The notes: a model not told the origin generated them from the letters alone. Counted from the first letter of the stretch, positions 53,615 to 63,530 are shown. The stretch is 64,000 nt of DNA from Companilactobacillus nodensis DSM 19682 = JCM 14932 = NBRC 107160 (GCF_000615905.1 NZ_BAMN01000003.1:124001-188000); one strand, 5' to 3'. Program-made: numbers and translations.

Positions 53615-56065
53615 ATGAGATTTGAACAATTAAAACGTCAACCAAATGCAATTCTGAGGAAAAAATTATATAAGTCAGGAAAGAGCTGGGTAATTGCTTC
53701 TACTTTGGCATTCGCCGGAGGGATGATCTTGCTTGGATCAGCTCAAGGAACAACTGTCAAAGCCGATGTTACTGATGGTGTTGCTACAGAGGGTACAGCA
53801 ATTGCTCCGTCTAATATTGGTGAGACAGATGGCAGTAATACGGAGACTGAAGAAGATTCAGGGAGTACTAAGACCGAAGCACAACCAAGTGATGCAAATT
53901 CTGATAAGGGTACAGGTGATAGTGCAGGTACCACACAAGATTCTACTGGATCTGGTAATGGTAAAGAAACTACTTCCAACACGGATAAAACCCAAGCCTT
54001 TGCCGTTCCGGCAACTGGAAATATAAACGGTGATAATACAGATACTGTTCAAAGTGATAAAACACAACAAGCTGCACCGGTTGCCCCAAGCGATGATACG
54101 AGTATTAATTATGGAAATGTCGGTGCGAATAATGATTTTGCAGGAAGCTCTTGGTATATAAATCAAGGAGTCCTACATATTGGTGCAGGTACATGGGGAG
54201 ATATTAATGGCTTTAAGTGGGGGAAGAATCCATCTAAAATAGAATCAATCTACTTTGATGGTCCTGTTACTGCAGGTAGCAGTATTTCAGGATTGTTTTC
54301 TGGGCTTACTAATTTAAGAAGTGTAGGGAATATGAAGGGAAACTTTGATACTTCTAAGACAACGGATTTTTCTACAATGTTTATGAATTCTGGACTTACT
54401 AGTTTTGATTTTTCAATATTAAATATGTCTAATGCAATTGAGATAAGCTCAATGTTTGAAAATACTAATATTACATCTGTTAATCTTTCAAGTATTAATG
54501 CCCCCAATCTATTAAATTGTTCTCGGATGTTTGCAAATACTGCAGAATTGAAAGCTGCAAATTTATCTAATTTTAATTTTTATAGTTCAGATATTCAGTA
54601 TATGTTCACTCAATCTGGTTTGACCTCTATTAATCTGAGTGGCATTAATACTTCGAATACAAAAAATGATTATGGAGTATTTGATGGTGATACGAAGTTA
54701 GTAGATCTAGATCTTTCTGACTTTACTATGAATACTCAAACCCTTGAGTATGGTTATAATTTATTACTCTTTTTAGGTAGTCAACCTGCAGATCATGTAA
54801 CTTTAAATGATGTAAAAATTCATAGTTTAACATTAAATCCCACTCTAAATTTAGCTGATTCAGGACTAGTATTTAATACTAACTTGTACAAAGGTTGGGT
54901 AAGTGATAAGAATCCAACAGCAGATCCAATTTCGAGTGAGAAGTTAATGTCAGAATATGATGGAACCAATTCACCAAAAGAAATTCAAACGTGGACTCTT
55001 GTAAAAAAGGATCCTGTTAAACCATATAATCTGACCGTAAATATAAGTTATGATGACAACCCTAAGAAAGATACTCAACTACTGATATTGCCAGGTAATC
55101 CTGAAGACATCAGTAATGACTCAGTATTTCAATCTGACCTAGATAAACTTCCAAATAATAATCAGACATTAGATTTTAAGAATACGAGTTTTTATTTAAG
55201 CGCGTTTTCCAATGAAGCTTCCGAATCTCATCTCATTGATTTTGCTAAATTTGTAGGCTTGTCGGATACGGAAACAAATTTGAAAGTTATTATTAATGCT
55301 CTGGTAGATTTATTGAAGCAACAAGGAATGTTATCTAAGGGTGGTGACGGAAGCCCCATAAACTTTGTAGATGCACATTACAAAACATATGAAGCACCAG
55401 CAGTTACACCACCTGTCCATAACGGTGGTAGTAGCTCAAATAGCAGTAATTCGTCAGCAACGGAACCTGATAGAGAAGTGGATGACGTCAATTAAACTTC
55501 CGCAACATATAGTGATAGTCCAAAGGCTCAGCTTTATGACTTCGATGGTAATGCACTTGAAGATGAATTCTTGAATCAAAATACTAGCTGGTATAATGAC
55601 AAAAAGATGATCCTAAATGGTACAACGTACTATCGTGTCTCAACTGACAAGTGGGTTAAGGCTAGCGATGTCTATATCTATGTAGGCAATAATACTTATG
55701 TCAGAGTGTACCAAAATACGCTCGGTGAGCTTGTTAATGCACACGGATCAACAGTTAGCCGTGAACTCAAATCATCCACTGACTGGAAGTCTGACAGAGC
55801 TGCAAATATTAATGGTGAAAAATACTATCGTGTCGCCACTAATGAGTTTGTCAAAGCTAGTGATGTTTATGAATATAGTTATGATTCACCAATAGTTTCG
55901 ACCACCAAAACAACAGTTGTTTATGATGAAAGAGGTAACGCAGTATCAACACAATTACCGACTAATTCATCATATAAGACAGATAGATACGAAATGATCA
56001 ATGGCGAAAAATACTATCGTATTGCTACAGATCAATTTGTTAAAGCAGAAGATGTTAATTTATAG
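53615..56065 (+). pseudogene. BspA-like LRR surface protein with SLAP domains, nonsense-interrupted
   Basis: One reading frame of 816 codons broken by a TAA at codon 627 (55493-55495). The N-terminus is a KxYKxGKxW-type signal (KLYKSGKSWVIASTLAFAGG). A Ser/Thr/Asp-rich stretch to about residue 160 follows, then BspA-type DUF285 leucine-rich repeats (FSTMFMNSGLTSFDFSILNM; SSMFENTNITSVNLSSINAP) and a poorly conserved region. After the stop the same frame continues TSATYSDSPKAQLYDFDGNA with three SLAP cell-wall-binding domains (YYRVSTDKWVKASDV, YYRVATNEFVKASDV, YYRIATDQFVKAEDV). A CAA to TAA change would explain it. The truncated product lacks its wall anchor and would be released. Likely an adhesin. 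Confidence 0.9.
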
Positions 56066-56072
56066 AACATAA

Positions 56073-56100
56073 AAAATCCATGACCGCAGTCATGGATTTT
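56073..56100. terminator. bidirectional terminator
   Basis: Twelve-base perfect arms AAAATCCATGAC with complement and a CGCA loop, shared by the surface-protein gene and the convergent yxeA. Confidence 0.9.
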
Positions 56101-56485
56101 ATTCTGCCTTCAATTTACTGTAAACATCGTTCGGCATATCTTTTTGGAACACTTCTTTGTAAGTATAAACGTAGGCACCTTTAGTCATTACTTCTAAGTA
56201 GTGGCCTTGTTTCAACTTTCCCATACCGGTGAATTGAATAGGGTGCTCATTGCCATCCTTATCGTAACTAGTTAGATTATAGTCGTAGTTACCATAACCA
56301 TCTTCATCTTTACCTTTAGCATTATCGATTTTTACATAATGTGGTTCTTTTTTCACCAAGAAGTTATATTGTCCCAATGCCTGTGAAAATTGATCTGTAC
56401 GATCCTTGGTGTATGCACACGCACCAACGTATGCCAATCCTATAATAGTAGCTGATAACAACAAAAACTTTAGTAGACTTCTCAT
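56099..56485 (-). CDS. yxeA: YxeA-family small secreted or anchored protein
   Basis: A 128-aa DUF1093/YxeA protein. The first 25 residues form a signal/anchor (SLLKFLLLSATIIGLAYVGA with a cysteine after it, which could be lipidated). The remainder fits a small beta-barrel: VKKEPHYVKIDNAKGKDEDG, YDYNLTSYDKDGNEHPIQFT, YTYKEVFQKDMP. AGGAGG precedes the start. Function unknown in the family. It may be co-transcribed with the 25-codon gene 87 bases upstream. Confidence 0.87.
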   Translation of the reverse strand: MRSLLKFLLLSATIIGLAYVGACAYTKDRTDQFSQALGQYNFLVKKEPHYVKIDNAKGKDEDGYGNYDYNLTSYDKDGNEHPIQFTGMGKLKQGHYLEVMTKGAYVYTYKEVFQKDMPNDVYSKLKAE

Positions 56486-56572
56486 TTATCCTTACCTCCT
56501 GAGAAATATACTAAAGTTTTTTAGATTAATTCTACATTTGTTTCACTTACATTCTTCTTACAAAATCGTAAG

Positions 56573-56650
56573 CTACTTAATTCCCCACCAATCGAAGTTG
56601 ATTGTATAGTCCACGATCTTGTTGAAGAGATCAGCAATAATGTTTAGCAT
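56573..56650 (-). CDS. 25-aa amphipathic peptide (possible bacteriocin or signal)
   Basis: A short gene with full expression signals on the minus strand: -10 box TATAAT (56692-56697), GGAGGTG ribosome site, ATG and stop. The peptide begins MLNIIADLFNKIVDYTINFD and ends WWGIK, i.e. a leader-free amphipathic helix with a Trp-rich end. This resembles leaderless bacteriocins or membrane peptides but I cannot match a family. A perfect cre site overlaps its promoter. Confidence 0.6.
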   Translation of the reverse strand: MLNIIADLFNKIVDYTINFDWWGIK

Positions 56651-56705
56651 GACCAACACCTCCAACATATATTTAACTTCTTTACAACCTTATTATACCG
56701 CATAT

Positions 56706-56719
56706 TGGAAGCGCTAACA
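56706..56719 (+). promoter_or_regulatory. perfect cre site
   Basis: TGGAAGCGCTAACA matches TGNAARCGNWWWCA at all 14 positions. It lies just upstream of the -10 box of the peptide gene, so CcpA should repress that promoter. Confidence 0.75.
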
Positions 56720-56742
56720 CAAATATAGATTTATAAATAAAT

Positions 56743-57867
56743 TTATCTCCAGATTTCTTTTTGAATCGACTTAACGAGTGCTAATTTGGCCCATTCTTGT
56801 TGTTCCGTGAGAACATTTCCTTCTTCAGTTGAGGCGAAGCCACATTGAGTTGAGAGCCACAATCTATCCAATGGAAGATACTTGCTGGCTTCATTGATGC
56901 GATCAATGATAACTTGACGATCTTCTAGCTCACCTTTTTTAGAAGTGATCAATCCTAGTACAACACGTTTGTCACCAGAGACTTTGGCGAGTGGTTCGAA
57001 GTCACCGGCACGTGTTGAATCGTATTCAAGGAAGTAGGTGTCGACATTTTCTTTAGCAAAGACTGTATCGGCAACGGGACCATAGCCACCAGCAAAAGCG
57101 AAGTCTGAATGATAGTTACCACGACAGATATGTGTATTGATCGTCAAATCATCTGGTAAGTCTTTGATAGCGCCGTTGTTCAATTCAAGTAGGATATCTT
57201 GAATACCTGAGTTGGCGTAAGCTTGACCATCTGGAGTTGCGAGGAACTTGTCATCGAGGAATAGTCCCCATGAGCAATCGTCTAGTTGAATGATACGGGC
57301 ACCTTCGTCGTAGAAGGCAAGAATAGCGTCGTGATAAGCTTTTTCGATATCGGCATAAAGGTCTTCATCTGTATCGTAGAATTCTTTAATCTTGTCAGCG
57401 TTCGTGCCACGGACCAATTCAATATAGAGTTGAGCTGGAGCAGGGATGGTTTGCTTAGGTTCTACAGCAGTACCGTCAGTTAGTGATTTCAAGAATTTGA
57501 AGTGCTTGATAAATGGGTGAGTATTTTTGTTGAACCTGATCTTACCTGAAAGAATTGCTGTATCATCACGTGTTTCTTCGTGAGCAAAGTTATAACCTTC
57601 ACCGTAGTGAATATGGTCGATTCCTTCGAAGCCCCAGAAGAAGTCGAGGTGCCAATATGAACGTCTGAATTCACCGTCAGTTACGTAATCTAGTCCGGCA
57701 TCGATCTCTTTGTTAACTAGGTCTTTGATCGATTCGTTTTCGATAGTTGTTAGAGTATCATGGTCGATGTTTCCAGCTGCGAAATCCTTACGTGCTTGTT
57801 TGAGTACATCTGGTCTTAAGAAGCCTCCTACATGTTGAAATCCAATCTTTGTTTGTGTTTTTGTCAT
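56743..57867 (-). CDS. MetE-like cobalamin-independent methionine synthase, short form
   Basis: A 374-aa homologue of the C-terminal catalytic half of MetE. Marks: FQHVGGFLRPDVLKQARKDF, YVTDGEFRRSYWHLDFFWGF, RIIQLDDCSW, NTHICRGNYHSDF and LWLSTQCGFAS with the zinc-binding His/Cys residues. Such short forms methylate homocysteine or degrade other methyl donors. A methionine-type T-box riboswitch stands in its leader, which confirms a role in methionine supply. AGGAGG is the ribosome site. Confidence 0.93.
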   Translation of the reverse strand: MTKTQTKIGFQHVGGFLRPDVLKQARKDFAAGNIDHDTLTTIENESIKDLVNKEIDAGLDYVTDGEFRRSYWHLDFFWGFEGIDHIHYGEGYNFAHEETRDDTAILSGKIRFNKNTHPFIKHFKFLKSLTDGTAVEPKQTIPAPAQLYIELVRGTNADKIKEFYDTDEDLYADIEKAYHDAILAFYDEGARIIQLDDCSWGLFLDDKFLATPDGQAYANSGIQDILLELNNGAIKDLPDDLTINTHICRGNYHSDFAFAGGYGPVADTVFAKENVDTYFLEYDSTRAGDFEPLAKVSGDKRVVLGLITSKKGELEDRQVIIDRINEASKYLPLDRLWLSTQCGFASTEEGNVLTEQQEWAKLALVKSIQKEIWR

Positions 57868-57898
57868 AATATTTTCCTCCGTTAACTATATTTAATCC

Positions 57899-58170
57899 AA
57901 AAAAATCGTCCCTACATGCACAGAATTACTCTGCGATGTAGGGACGATTACCGTGGTACCACCCTATTTCATATTTTGCTTACACAAAATACCTCAACGA
58001 CACTAACATGTCCGGGATGATATCGCATCCTTGCGTACCTTTGGCTTTCACCTAGGTAAGACTCCAAGCTCATCTTCAGTTAAGTTTTCGTTCCGCCTTT
58101 TCACCATCTAGCGGTCACTATGCAAACTACTCATTAACTTACTCTTCTCTTCAACGTCTAATTGGATTAA
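57899..58170 (-). ncRNA. T-box riboswitch (methionine type)
   Basis: On the minus strand the leader holds the conserved T-box GGGTGGTACCACGG (57951-57964) followed by a strong terminator stem TCGTCCCTACA/TGTAGGGACGA with a T-run at the end. The upstream part shows the specifier stem with CTGAAG-ATG-AGC, i.e. an ATG specifier for tRNA-Met, and the GTGAAAGCCAAAGG-like stem II region. Uncharged tRNA-Met would favour the antiterminator and turn on the MetE-like gene. Confidence 0.92.
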
Positions 58171-58241
58171 ATAAGTTTTAATTATTTGATTGGTGATAAA
58201 ATTACACCATGTTTAATTCTTTGTCAAATTTAATTTATAAA

Positions 58242-59249
58242 TTATTTTGTGTTGACGATGTTTTTTGTAATCTCACCGTTGAGCAATTTGATCTGTGTGT
58301 CCATTGCTTCGTAGACCATGTTATGAACAGCTCGTTTAGTGTAGAAGGCAGTATGAGGTGTGATAATAACATTGTCACGGCTGGCCAGATTCTTGAATTT
58401 TTCATTAGGAATAGCATCGAAACTACCGAAGTCTTTTTGGAAAATACCATTTTCGTTATCAAGTACATCAAGTCCAGCACCGGCAATTTTACCAGAGTCT
58501 AGTCCAGCAATCAGAGCGTCAGTATCAACTAGACCACCACGGGCACAGTTGATCAAGTATGAACCTTGTTTCATCTTAGAAATAGCGTCAGCATCGATCA
58601 TATGATAGTCCTGAGGTGCTAGAGGAGTATGGATCGAGATGATGTCTGCTTGTGCAAGTAGTTCGTCGAGTGAATCAACGTAGATACCAAGGTTTTCGAG
58701 GGCAGGGTTAGGGTCAATATCGTAAGCAATGACCTTAGCGCCGTAACCGAATTGCATGATGCGGGCGAAGACACTACCGATGTGTCCTGTACCAATGACA
58801 CCAACGGTTTTACCAGCAATTTCAGTACCAATAGTAGGCGACCATTTGAGGTTACCAGCACGGAACTTGTCATCAAATTCTGGAACACGGCGAAGCAAGC
58901 GACCTACTAAGAAGGATGCGTGTTCGGCGATAGCATTAGGTGAATAGACAGGGACGTTTGTCAGTGTAAATCCGAAGTCATTGAGGTCCTTAAAGTTAAA
59001 ACCATCAACACCAACATTTCTAACTGATAACTTGCTGATACCATAGTCATGGAGCATCTTCAGTGCTTCACGAGCATATGGCTCACGTTGGACGGAACAA
59101 ACTCCATCATAGCCCTTAGCCAAGTTCGCGTTGTCAGGTGTCAGAATATCATGTGTAAAGCCAACTTCGACCTCAGGATGTTCTGCCATCCAGTTTTTTA
59201 GAGGAGCCTCTTCGTCTCCGCCACGAACGCCAAATACGTAAATCTTCAT
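58242..59249 (-). CDS. ldhD: D-lactate dehydrogenase-family D-2-hydroxyacid dehydrogenase (copy 1)
   Basis: A 335-aa NAD-dependent D-2-hydroxyacid dehydrogenase. NAD motif TVGVIGTGHIGSVFARIM, catalytic Arg in LINCARGGLVD, Glu region DVLDNENG and catalytic His in ITPHTAFYTKRAV. The HTAFYT segment is typical of D-lactate rather than hydroxyisocaproate or phosphoglycerate enzymes. It is the right-hand partner of a paralogue 540 bases away. Start preceded by AAGAAGGA. Confidence 0.93.
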   Translation of the reverse strand: MKIYVFGVRGGDEEAPLKNWMAEHPEVEVGFTHDILTPDNANLAKGYDGVCSVQREPYAREALKMLHDYGISKLSVRNVGVDGFNFKDLNDFGFTLTNVPVYSPNAIAEHASFLVGRLLRRVPEFDDKFRAGNLKWSPTIGTEIAGKTVGVIGTGHIGSVFARIMQFGYGAKVIAYDIDPNPALENLGIYVDSLDELLAQADIISIHTPLAPQDYHMIDADAISKMKQGSYLINCARGGLVDTDALIAGLDSGKIAGAGLDVLDNENGIFQKDFGSFDAIPNEKFKNLASRDNVIITPHTAFYTKRAVHNMVYEAMDTQIKLLNGEITKNIVNTK

Positions 59250-59417
59250 AAATAAATCCTTCTTTCTGTGAGATATATTAGAATATTAATAAATTCTAAT
59301 AAACTGTGTAATTAAGTGTAACGCAATTTTTACAAAATAAAAGGGGCAAATGGTCAATTCATGAAAAAATGAAAAGTTATGCTATTCTTTAGGGAGTAAG
59401 GATGGAGGAGTTAAACC

Positions 59418-59771
59418 ATGACCAGGAAATATTCAATACCACAATTAATAGGCTTCGCCATTATGATTATCACAAACGGAGCTGCTATTTTAACGGTCCT
59501 TCACACGTTTCAAAACTCAGCCTTGTTAGTCATGACATCGAGAAGCCTGATCGTGTCAGCGATAGGGCTGGTGGTTTTTGTAGGTTATTCATTATTACAA
59601 TTATTGATTTACTTTGCTATCGCAAGGTTGGATCAAAATAACGACGGTTGGGCAGTGGTTCTGCTCTTAGTCGGATTAATGAATCATTTGTACTGGATAC
59701 CAGCCATTTGGTCACTTATCGTTAAGTATGTTAGACAGTTAAGAGAATACAAAAATAGACCTATCTCGTAA
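59418..59771 (+). CDS. small four-helix membrane protein, unknown
   Basis: A 117-aa protein with about four hydrophobic segments (IPQLIGFAIMIITNGAAIL; SLIVSAIGLVVFVGYSLLQL; WAVVLLLVGLMNHLYW; IPAIWSLIV) and a basic C-terminus. GGAGG is nine bases before the ATG. It stands between two D-LDH genes on the opposite strand. I do not recognise the family. Confidence 0.7.
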   Translation: MTRKYSIPQLIGFAIMIITNGAAILTVLHTFQNSALLVMTSRSLIVSAIGLVVFVGYSLLQLLIYFAIARLDQNNDGWAVVLLLVGLMNHLYWIPAIWSLIVKYVRQLREYKNRPIS

Positions 59772-59780
59772 GATAGGTCT
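59757..59780. terminator. short bidirectional terminator
   Basis: Ten-base arms AGACCTATCT and complement with a CGTA loop, overlapping the end of the small membrane protein; T-run is short. Confidence 0.6.
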
Positions 59781-59792
59781 ATTAGTTTGCAA

Positions 59793-60797
59793 TTATTTAG
59801 ATGTGTCGACCAAGTTGTTTGGTGTTTCACCATCGATCAAAGCCTTATTGGAATCAAAGGCAACGGTGATCATATTGTGGACGGCTGTTTCAGTATAAAA
59901 GGCATTGTGAGGTGTGATGATAACATTGAGTCGTTCAGCCAAATTCTTGATCTTAGGATTTGGTAGGTTATCAATGCTGCCCCATTTGTGTCCGAAGACG
60001 GAATTCTCATTGTCGAGAACATCGAGACCTGCACCACCGATTTTGCCACTATCTAAGCCGGCAATCAGAGCGTCAGTGTCGATCAATTCACCACGAGCAC
60101 AGTTGACGATTATAACGCCGTCTTTCATTTGAGAAATAGCTTTATCATTGATCATATACTTGTTACTATCGAATAATGGTACATGTAGTGTGATGATATC
60201 TGATTGCTTATAAAGCTCTTCAAGACTATCAACATACAAACCTTGCTTCTCTATATCGGCGTTATGGTATACATCGTAAGCTACGACTTTAGCACCGAAA
60301 CCTTGCAAGATCTTGATCACAACACGACCGATGTGACCAGTTCCGATAACACCAACGGTTTGTTCACGGTATTCTCTACCGATAGTAGGTGCCCAAGTGA
60401 AGTCACCGTTGTCGAATTTTACATCGACTTCTGGTACACGGCGTAATAATCTACCCATTAATAGAACCGTATGTTCAGCGATTGCATTAGGTGAATAGAC
60501 TGGTACATTAGTCAACTTCATACCGAAGTCATTTAAATCTTTGAAGTCAAAATTATCGAAACCTACGTTACGAATAGAAATGGATTTGATGCCGTATTCT
60601 GACAACTTTTCCAAGGCTTCACGTTCGTATGGAGTTGTTTGTAAAGTTACAACACCATTGGAGCCTTTAGCCAATTTTGCTGTATCTGGTGTCAAAGTAT
60701 CGCCAGTGTAGCCGACCTCGACGTCCGGATGAGCAGCTTCCCACTTCCTCAATGATGACAATTCATCGTCACGAATTCCGTAAGCAAAAATTTTCAT
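59793..60797 (-). CDS. ldhD2: D-lactate dehydrogenase-family enzyme (copy 2)
   Basis: A 334-aa paralogue of the neighbouring enzyme with the same motifs: TVGVIGTGHIGRVVIKIL, IVNCARGELID, DVLDNENSVFG and ITPHNAFYTETAV. Here N replaces T after the catalytic His. The two copies share the layout and many residues throughout, so they arose by duplication, but they have diverged enough to have separate roles, for example another 2-oxo acid. It follows the DMT-transporter gene 25 bases upstream on the same strand, so the two may form an operon. Confidence 0.93.
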   Translation of the reverse strand: MKIFAYGIRDDELSSLRKWEAAHPDVEVGYTGDTLTPDTAKLAKGSNGVVTLQTTPYEREALEKLSEYGIKSISIRNVGFDNFDFKDLNDFGMKLTNVPVYSPNAIAEHTVLLMGRLLRRVPEVDVKFDNGDFTWAPTIGREYREQTVGVIGTGHIGRVVIKILQGFGAKVVAYDVYHNADIEKQGLYVDSLEELYKQSDIITLHVPLFDSNKYMINDKAISQMKDGVIIVNCARGELIDTDALIAGLDSGKIGGAGLDVLDNENSVFGHKWGSIDNLPNPKIKNLAERLNVIITPHNAFYTETAVHNMITVAFDSNKALIDGETPNNLVDTSK

Positions 60798-60822
60798 AAT
60801 TTGTCGATCTCCTTAGTATTAA

Positions 60823-61746
60823 TTAGTCTCCATCAGTATCATATCTATTTAGTATGTAGATAGCAAAGACAACGATTACGGCCCCGATGATTTCGGGAAG
60901 ATTAACACTATAAGATAAGAAGATAACACTCAATACTAAAGTGGTGAATGGTTGAACTGCATCTGTAATACTGATAGTTGCGGCAGTTGTGTACTTAGTA
61001 CTGAAGACCATTAATAGGAAGGCAATAACGTTACTCAAAAGAATAACCGTTATAACGCCGATCAAACTCTTAGTTGATAAGTGTGGCGGATTGACCCAAA
61101 CAGGTGTAAAAATGTTTGAGAAGACACCAGCTATCAACATTCCCCAACCAGTTACCAGTAAACCATTGTGCTTGGCGATCAGTCGTTGTGGAATGACGAT
61201 GTAGAGTGCAGCTGTGATACCACCACCGATACCCCAGAGAAGTGATACAAATGGGATAGCAAGGTGAGAAATGTCACCACGGGTGATCAACAGTACAACA
61301 CCTAGCAAGGCTAATGCGAATGAAATAACATCGATACGTAAGACCTTCTTGTGTGTGAAGATAACGGCTCCTAACATAATGAATAGCGGTGATAAGTATT
61401 GTAAGATCGTGGCAGTCGAAGAATTACCTGTTTGGATTGCGTAGAAGAAGGTGTACATATTAGCGAATAAACCGAAGATTGAAAAGGCAACTAGTGTTAA
61501 TGTATCCTTCCATGATTTAAAAATCGAAAAGAATTCTTTTTTTGGTAAAACAATTAATGCGATTATTAGCAAAATAACCCCGGCGACTAAAGTTCTAGTT
61601 CCTACGAACCACATGGCTGGAATGTTACTGTCCTTAGCAACGATTTGTTGGACAGCGCCGGAAACACCCCAAATAACTGATGCAAGGAAAGCTAAGAGAA
61701 ATCCTTTATGCAAGGTTTTCTTAGTCATTTTCTTACTTTCATCCAT
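60823..61746 (-). CDS. EamA/DMT-family transporter
   Basis: A 307-aa, ten-helix exporter with two EamA repeats: FLASVIWGVSGAVQQIVAKD, FYAIQTGNSSTATILQYLSP, VSLLWGIGGGITAALYIVIP and SITDAVQPFTTLVLSVIFLS. Substrate unknown; the D-LDH gene downstream suggests a hydroxy acid or amino acid. The start follows AGGAGG. Confidence 0.9.
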   Translation of the reverse strand: MDESKKMTKKTLHKGFLLAFLASVIWGVSGAVQQIVAKDSNIPAMWFVGTRTLVAGVILLIIALIVLPKKEFFSIFKSWKDTLTLVAFSIFGLFANMYTFFYAIQTGNSSTATILQYLSPLFIMLGAVIFTHKKVLRIDVISFALALLGVVLLITRGDISHLAIPFVSLLWGIGGGITAALYIVIPQRLIAKHNGLLVTGWGMLIAGVFSNIFTPVWVNPPHLSTKSLIGVITVILLSNVIAFLLMVFSTKYTTAATISITDAVQPFTTLVLSVIFLSYSVNLPEIIGAVIVVFAIYILNRYDTDGD

Positions 61747-61831
61747 AATTTTCCTCCTAAAAAACGAGCCCTTAGCTCTGTATAAAAAACACTGATAGAG
61801 ACATTATACAGGTTAGTAAATGACTTTGCCC

Positions 61832-61865
61832 GAAAAAAACCTGAGATAGAAAAACTATCTCAGGC
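61832..61865 (-). terminator. terminator of pepD
   Basis: On the minus strand CCTGAGATAG and CTATCTCAGG arms with TTTTT loop, followed by seven T residues. Confidence 0.85.
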
Positions 61866-61876
61866 GTTATGAACGA

Positions 61877-63312
61877 TTAAAGGTTCTTGTCCATATTAAA
61901 TGTAAGTTTTGAAAGATTGATACCCTTTGTATAAAGTTGTCCGAATAGCTTGTGAGTCTTGTCGGCCATTTCTTTAACAACTTTTTGGTTTCTAGTAGTT
62001 AAGAATTCAACTAGTTCTTCACCAGTGTAGTTCTTAGCCAATTTGTCAGTTTCAGCAACACTCATACGCAAGTCTTGTCGGACTTCTGTTAGGAAGTCGA
62101 TATCGTCTTGAATGAAGTCTGTGTAATGTGATTCTACAAGAACTGACAAGGCGTTATACATCCAGTAAGCATCCTTGAAGTTGAACTCTAGTGATGCGTC
62201 GTTGTAACTGGCATCTGTTTCGTTCATGTTTGTGTAGAAAGGAATGTATGGTGTGTATGTTGGGAAACCGATACATAACCACATGATAGCTGCGAATTCT
62301 TCAGGAACGTCGTTTCTGATTTGTAGCACATGTGAGTTTTGAGTTCTGTTCAAACCAATTGGACGGTAACGATACTTGTCAGCATCTGAAGCGTCAGGAC
62401 TGAATGGATCGTATGGTGTCTCGTTGTAGTGTGAACCAAGAACATATTCGATATCGTCAACTGAGATCTTGTGATCTGTCTTCATGATGAATGGCAATTC
62501 ACCGTCTTCTGGATCTTGTTCGATTTCAGGGTTGAAGAATTTTTGACCGAACCAAACACGTGGTGTGTTGTAGTGGCGATCTTTCATATTATCTGTACCG
62601 AAGATGTGACGGAAATTGAAACCAGTCTTGTCTGTGTTCAAGTGATTTGATTCAACGAATTCTTGAATGCCATCTGACCACATGAATTGTGAAGGGTCAT
62701 TGAAGTCAACTTGTTGGATCGAGACACGGTTAGCACATACAGCGTAACTGTCATCAGGGATACGTTGAGCTACCCAGTGATGACCAGAAACGATTTCCAT
62801 GTACCAAACATCATCGCTGTCACTGAATAGAACAGAGTTACCAGCAGGTGAACCGTATTTGGCGATCAATTCACCAGTGCGTTGAACGGCACCTTTAGCT
62901 GAATCGACATAAGGTAGGACCATACGTACGATAACATCTTCGTCCATACCATCTTTAACAAGTGGATCAAAGGCCAAGGCACGTTCGTTACCATAAGTAC
63001 TTTCAGTCGCTGACATAGCAACGTTAGCACCATTGATACCACTCTCATCGTAGTAACCGAATTGTTTGTAGTCTACGTTAGGAACAGCAGGCCATTTGTA
63101 GCCATTTTCAGGAACTTCTCCTTCAAATCCGTTAAGCCATGATTTAACTTTACGGCCTTTTTCGCCTCAACAGCTGGGTTTAATACGAAGCTATGTGGTG
63201 CGACTGCAAAAAATGTGTCGTCATTTCTAGCAATCATAGTTGATCCATCTAAACTGGCGTTCTTACCAACCAAGATAGTTGTACAAGCGTCATCCAAATG
63301 ATTTTTCTTCAT
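61877..63312 (-). pseudogene. pepD: C69-family dipeptidase PepD, frameshifted
   Basis: A 475-residue dipeptidase interrupted by one frameshift. The first part (from 63312) holds the N-terminal nucleophile region DDACTTILVGKNASLDGSTM and IARNDDTFF, where the Cys becomes N-terminal after processing. After KKNH...AVEAKK the frame shifts, near 63160-63170 around a run of five A. The other frame then reads GRKVKSWLNGFEGEVPENGY through to MSATESTYGNERALAFDP and the normal C-terminus. A one-base deletion explains it. The gene has a clear RBS and terminator, so loss, or a sequencing error, is recent. Confidence 0.92.
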
Positions 63313-63450
63313 TATTATGAAATCCTCCTATTTAATACTGATTTATATTTTATCATATTTGAAAACGGTTATCATTTACATAGTTATTCCATTTAATTCC
63401 GAATTAGTGATATAATTTTTAATGTTAAGTAACCAAAGTTATATCTAATT

Positions 63451-63487
63451 ACGAACTATATCACTGATAGTTACATATATAGTTCGT
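63451..63487. promoter_or_regulatory. paired PurBox-like sites before the permease
   Basis: ACGAACTATAT (63451-63461) and its exact complement (63477-63487) face each other over a 15-bp gap. Each half resembles the PurR box core CGAAC plus A/T bases, and a third weaker copy TTCCGAATTA lies at about 63391-63400. The 218-bp gap holds no gene. Confidence 0.55.
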
Positions 63488-63530
63488 TTATGATAAATGA
63501 TTTTCATTAATTTATTGGGGAAGGTGCAGA

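Noticed and set aside
53733-54026. Alternative frames over the start of the surface protein (both strands)
   Set aside because: Produced by the Thr/Asp/Ser-rich repeats; the frame with signal peptide and LRR repeats is clearly the real one.
63421-63530. Purine riboswitch before the permease
   Set aside because: The conserved loop and junction sequences of the purine aptamer are absent; only the inverted CGAAC pair is visible.
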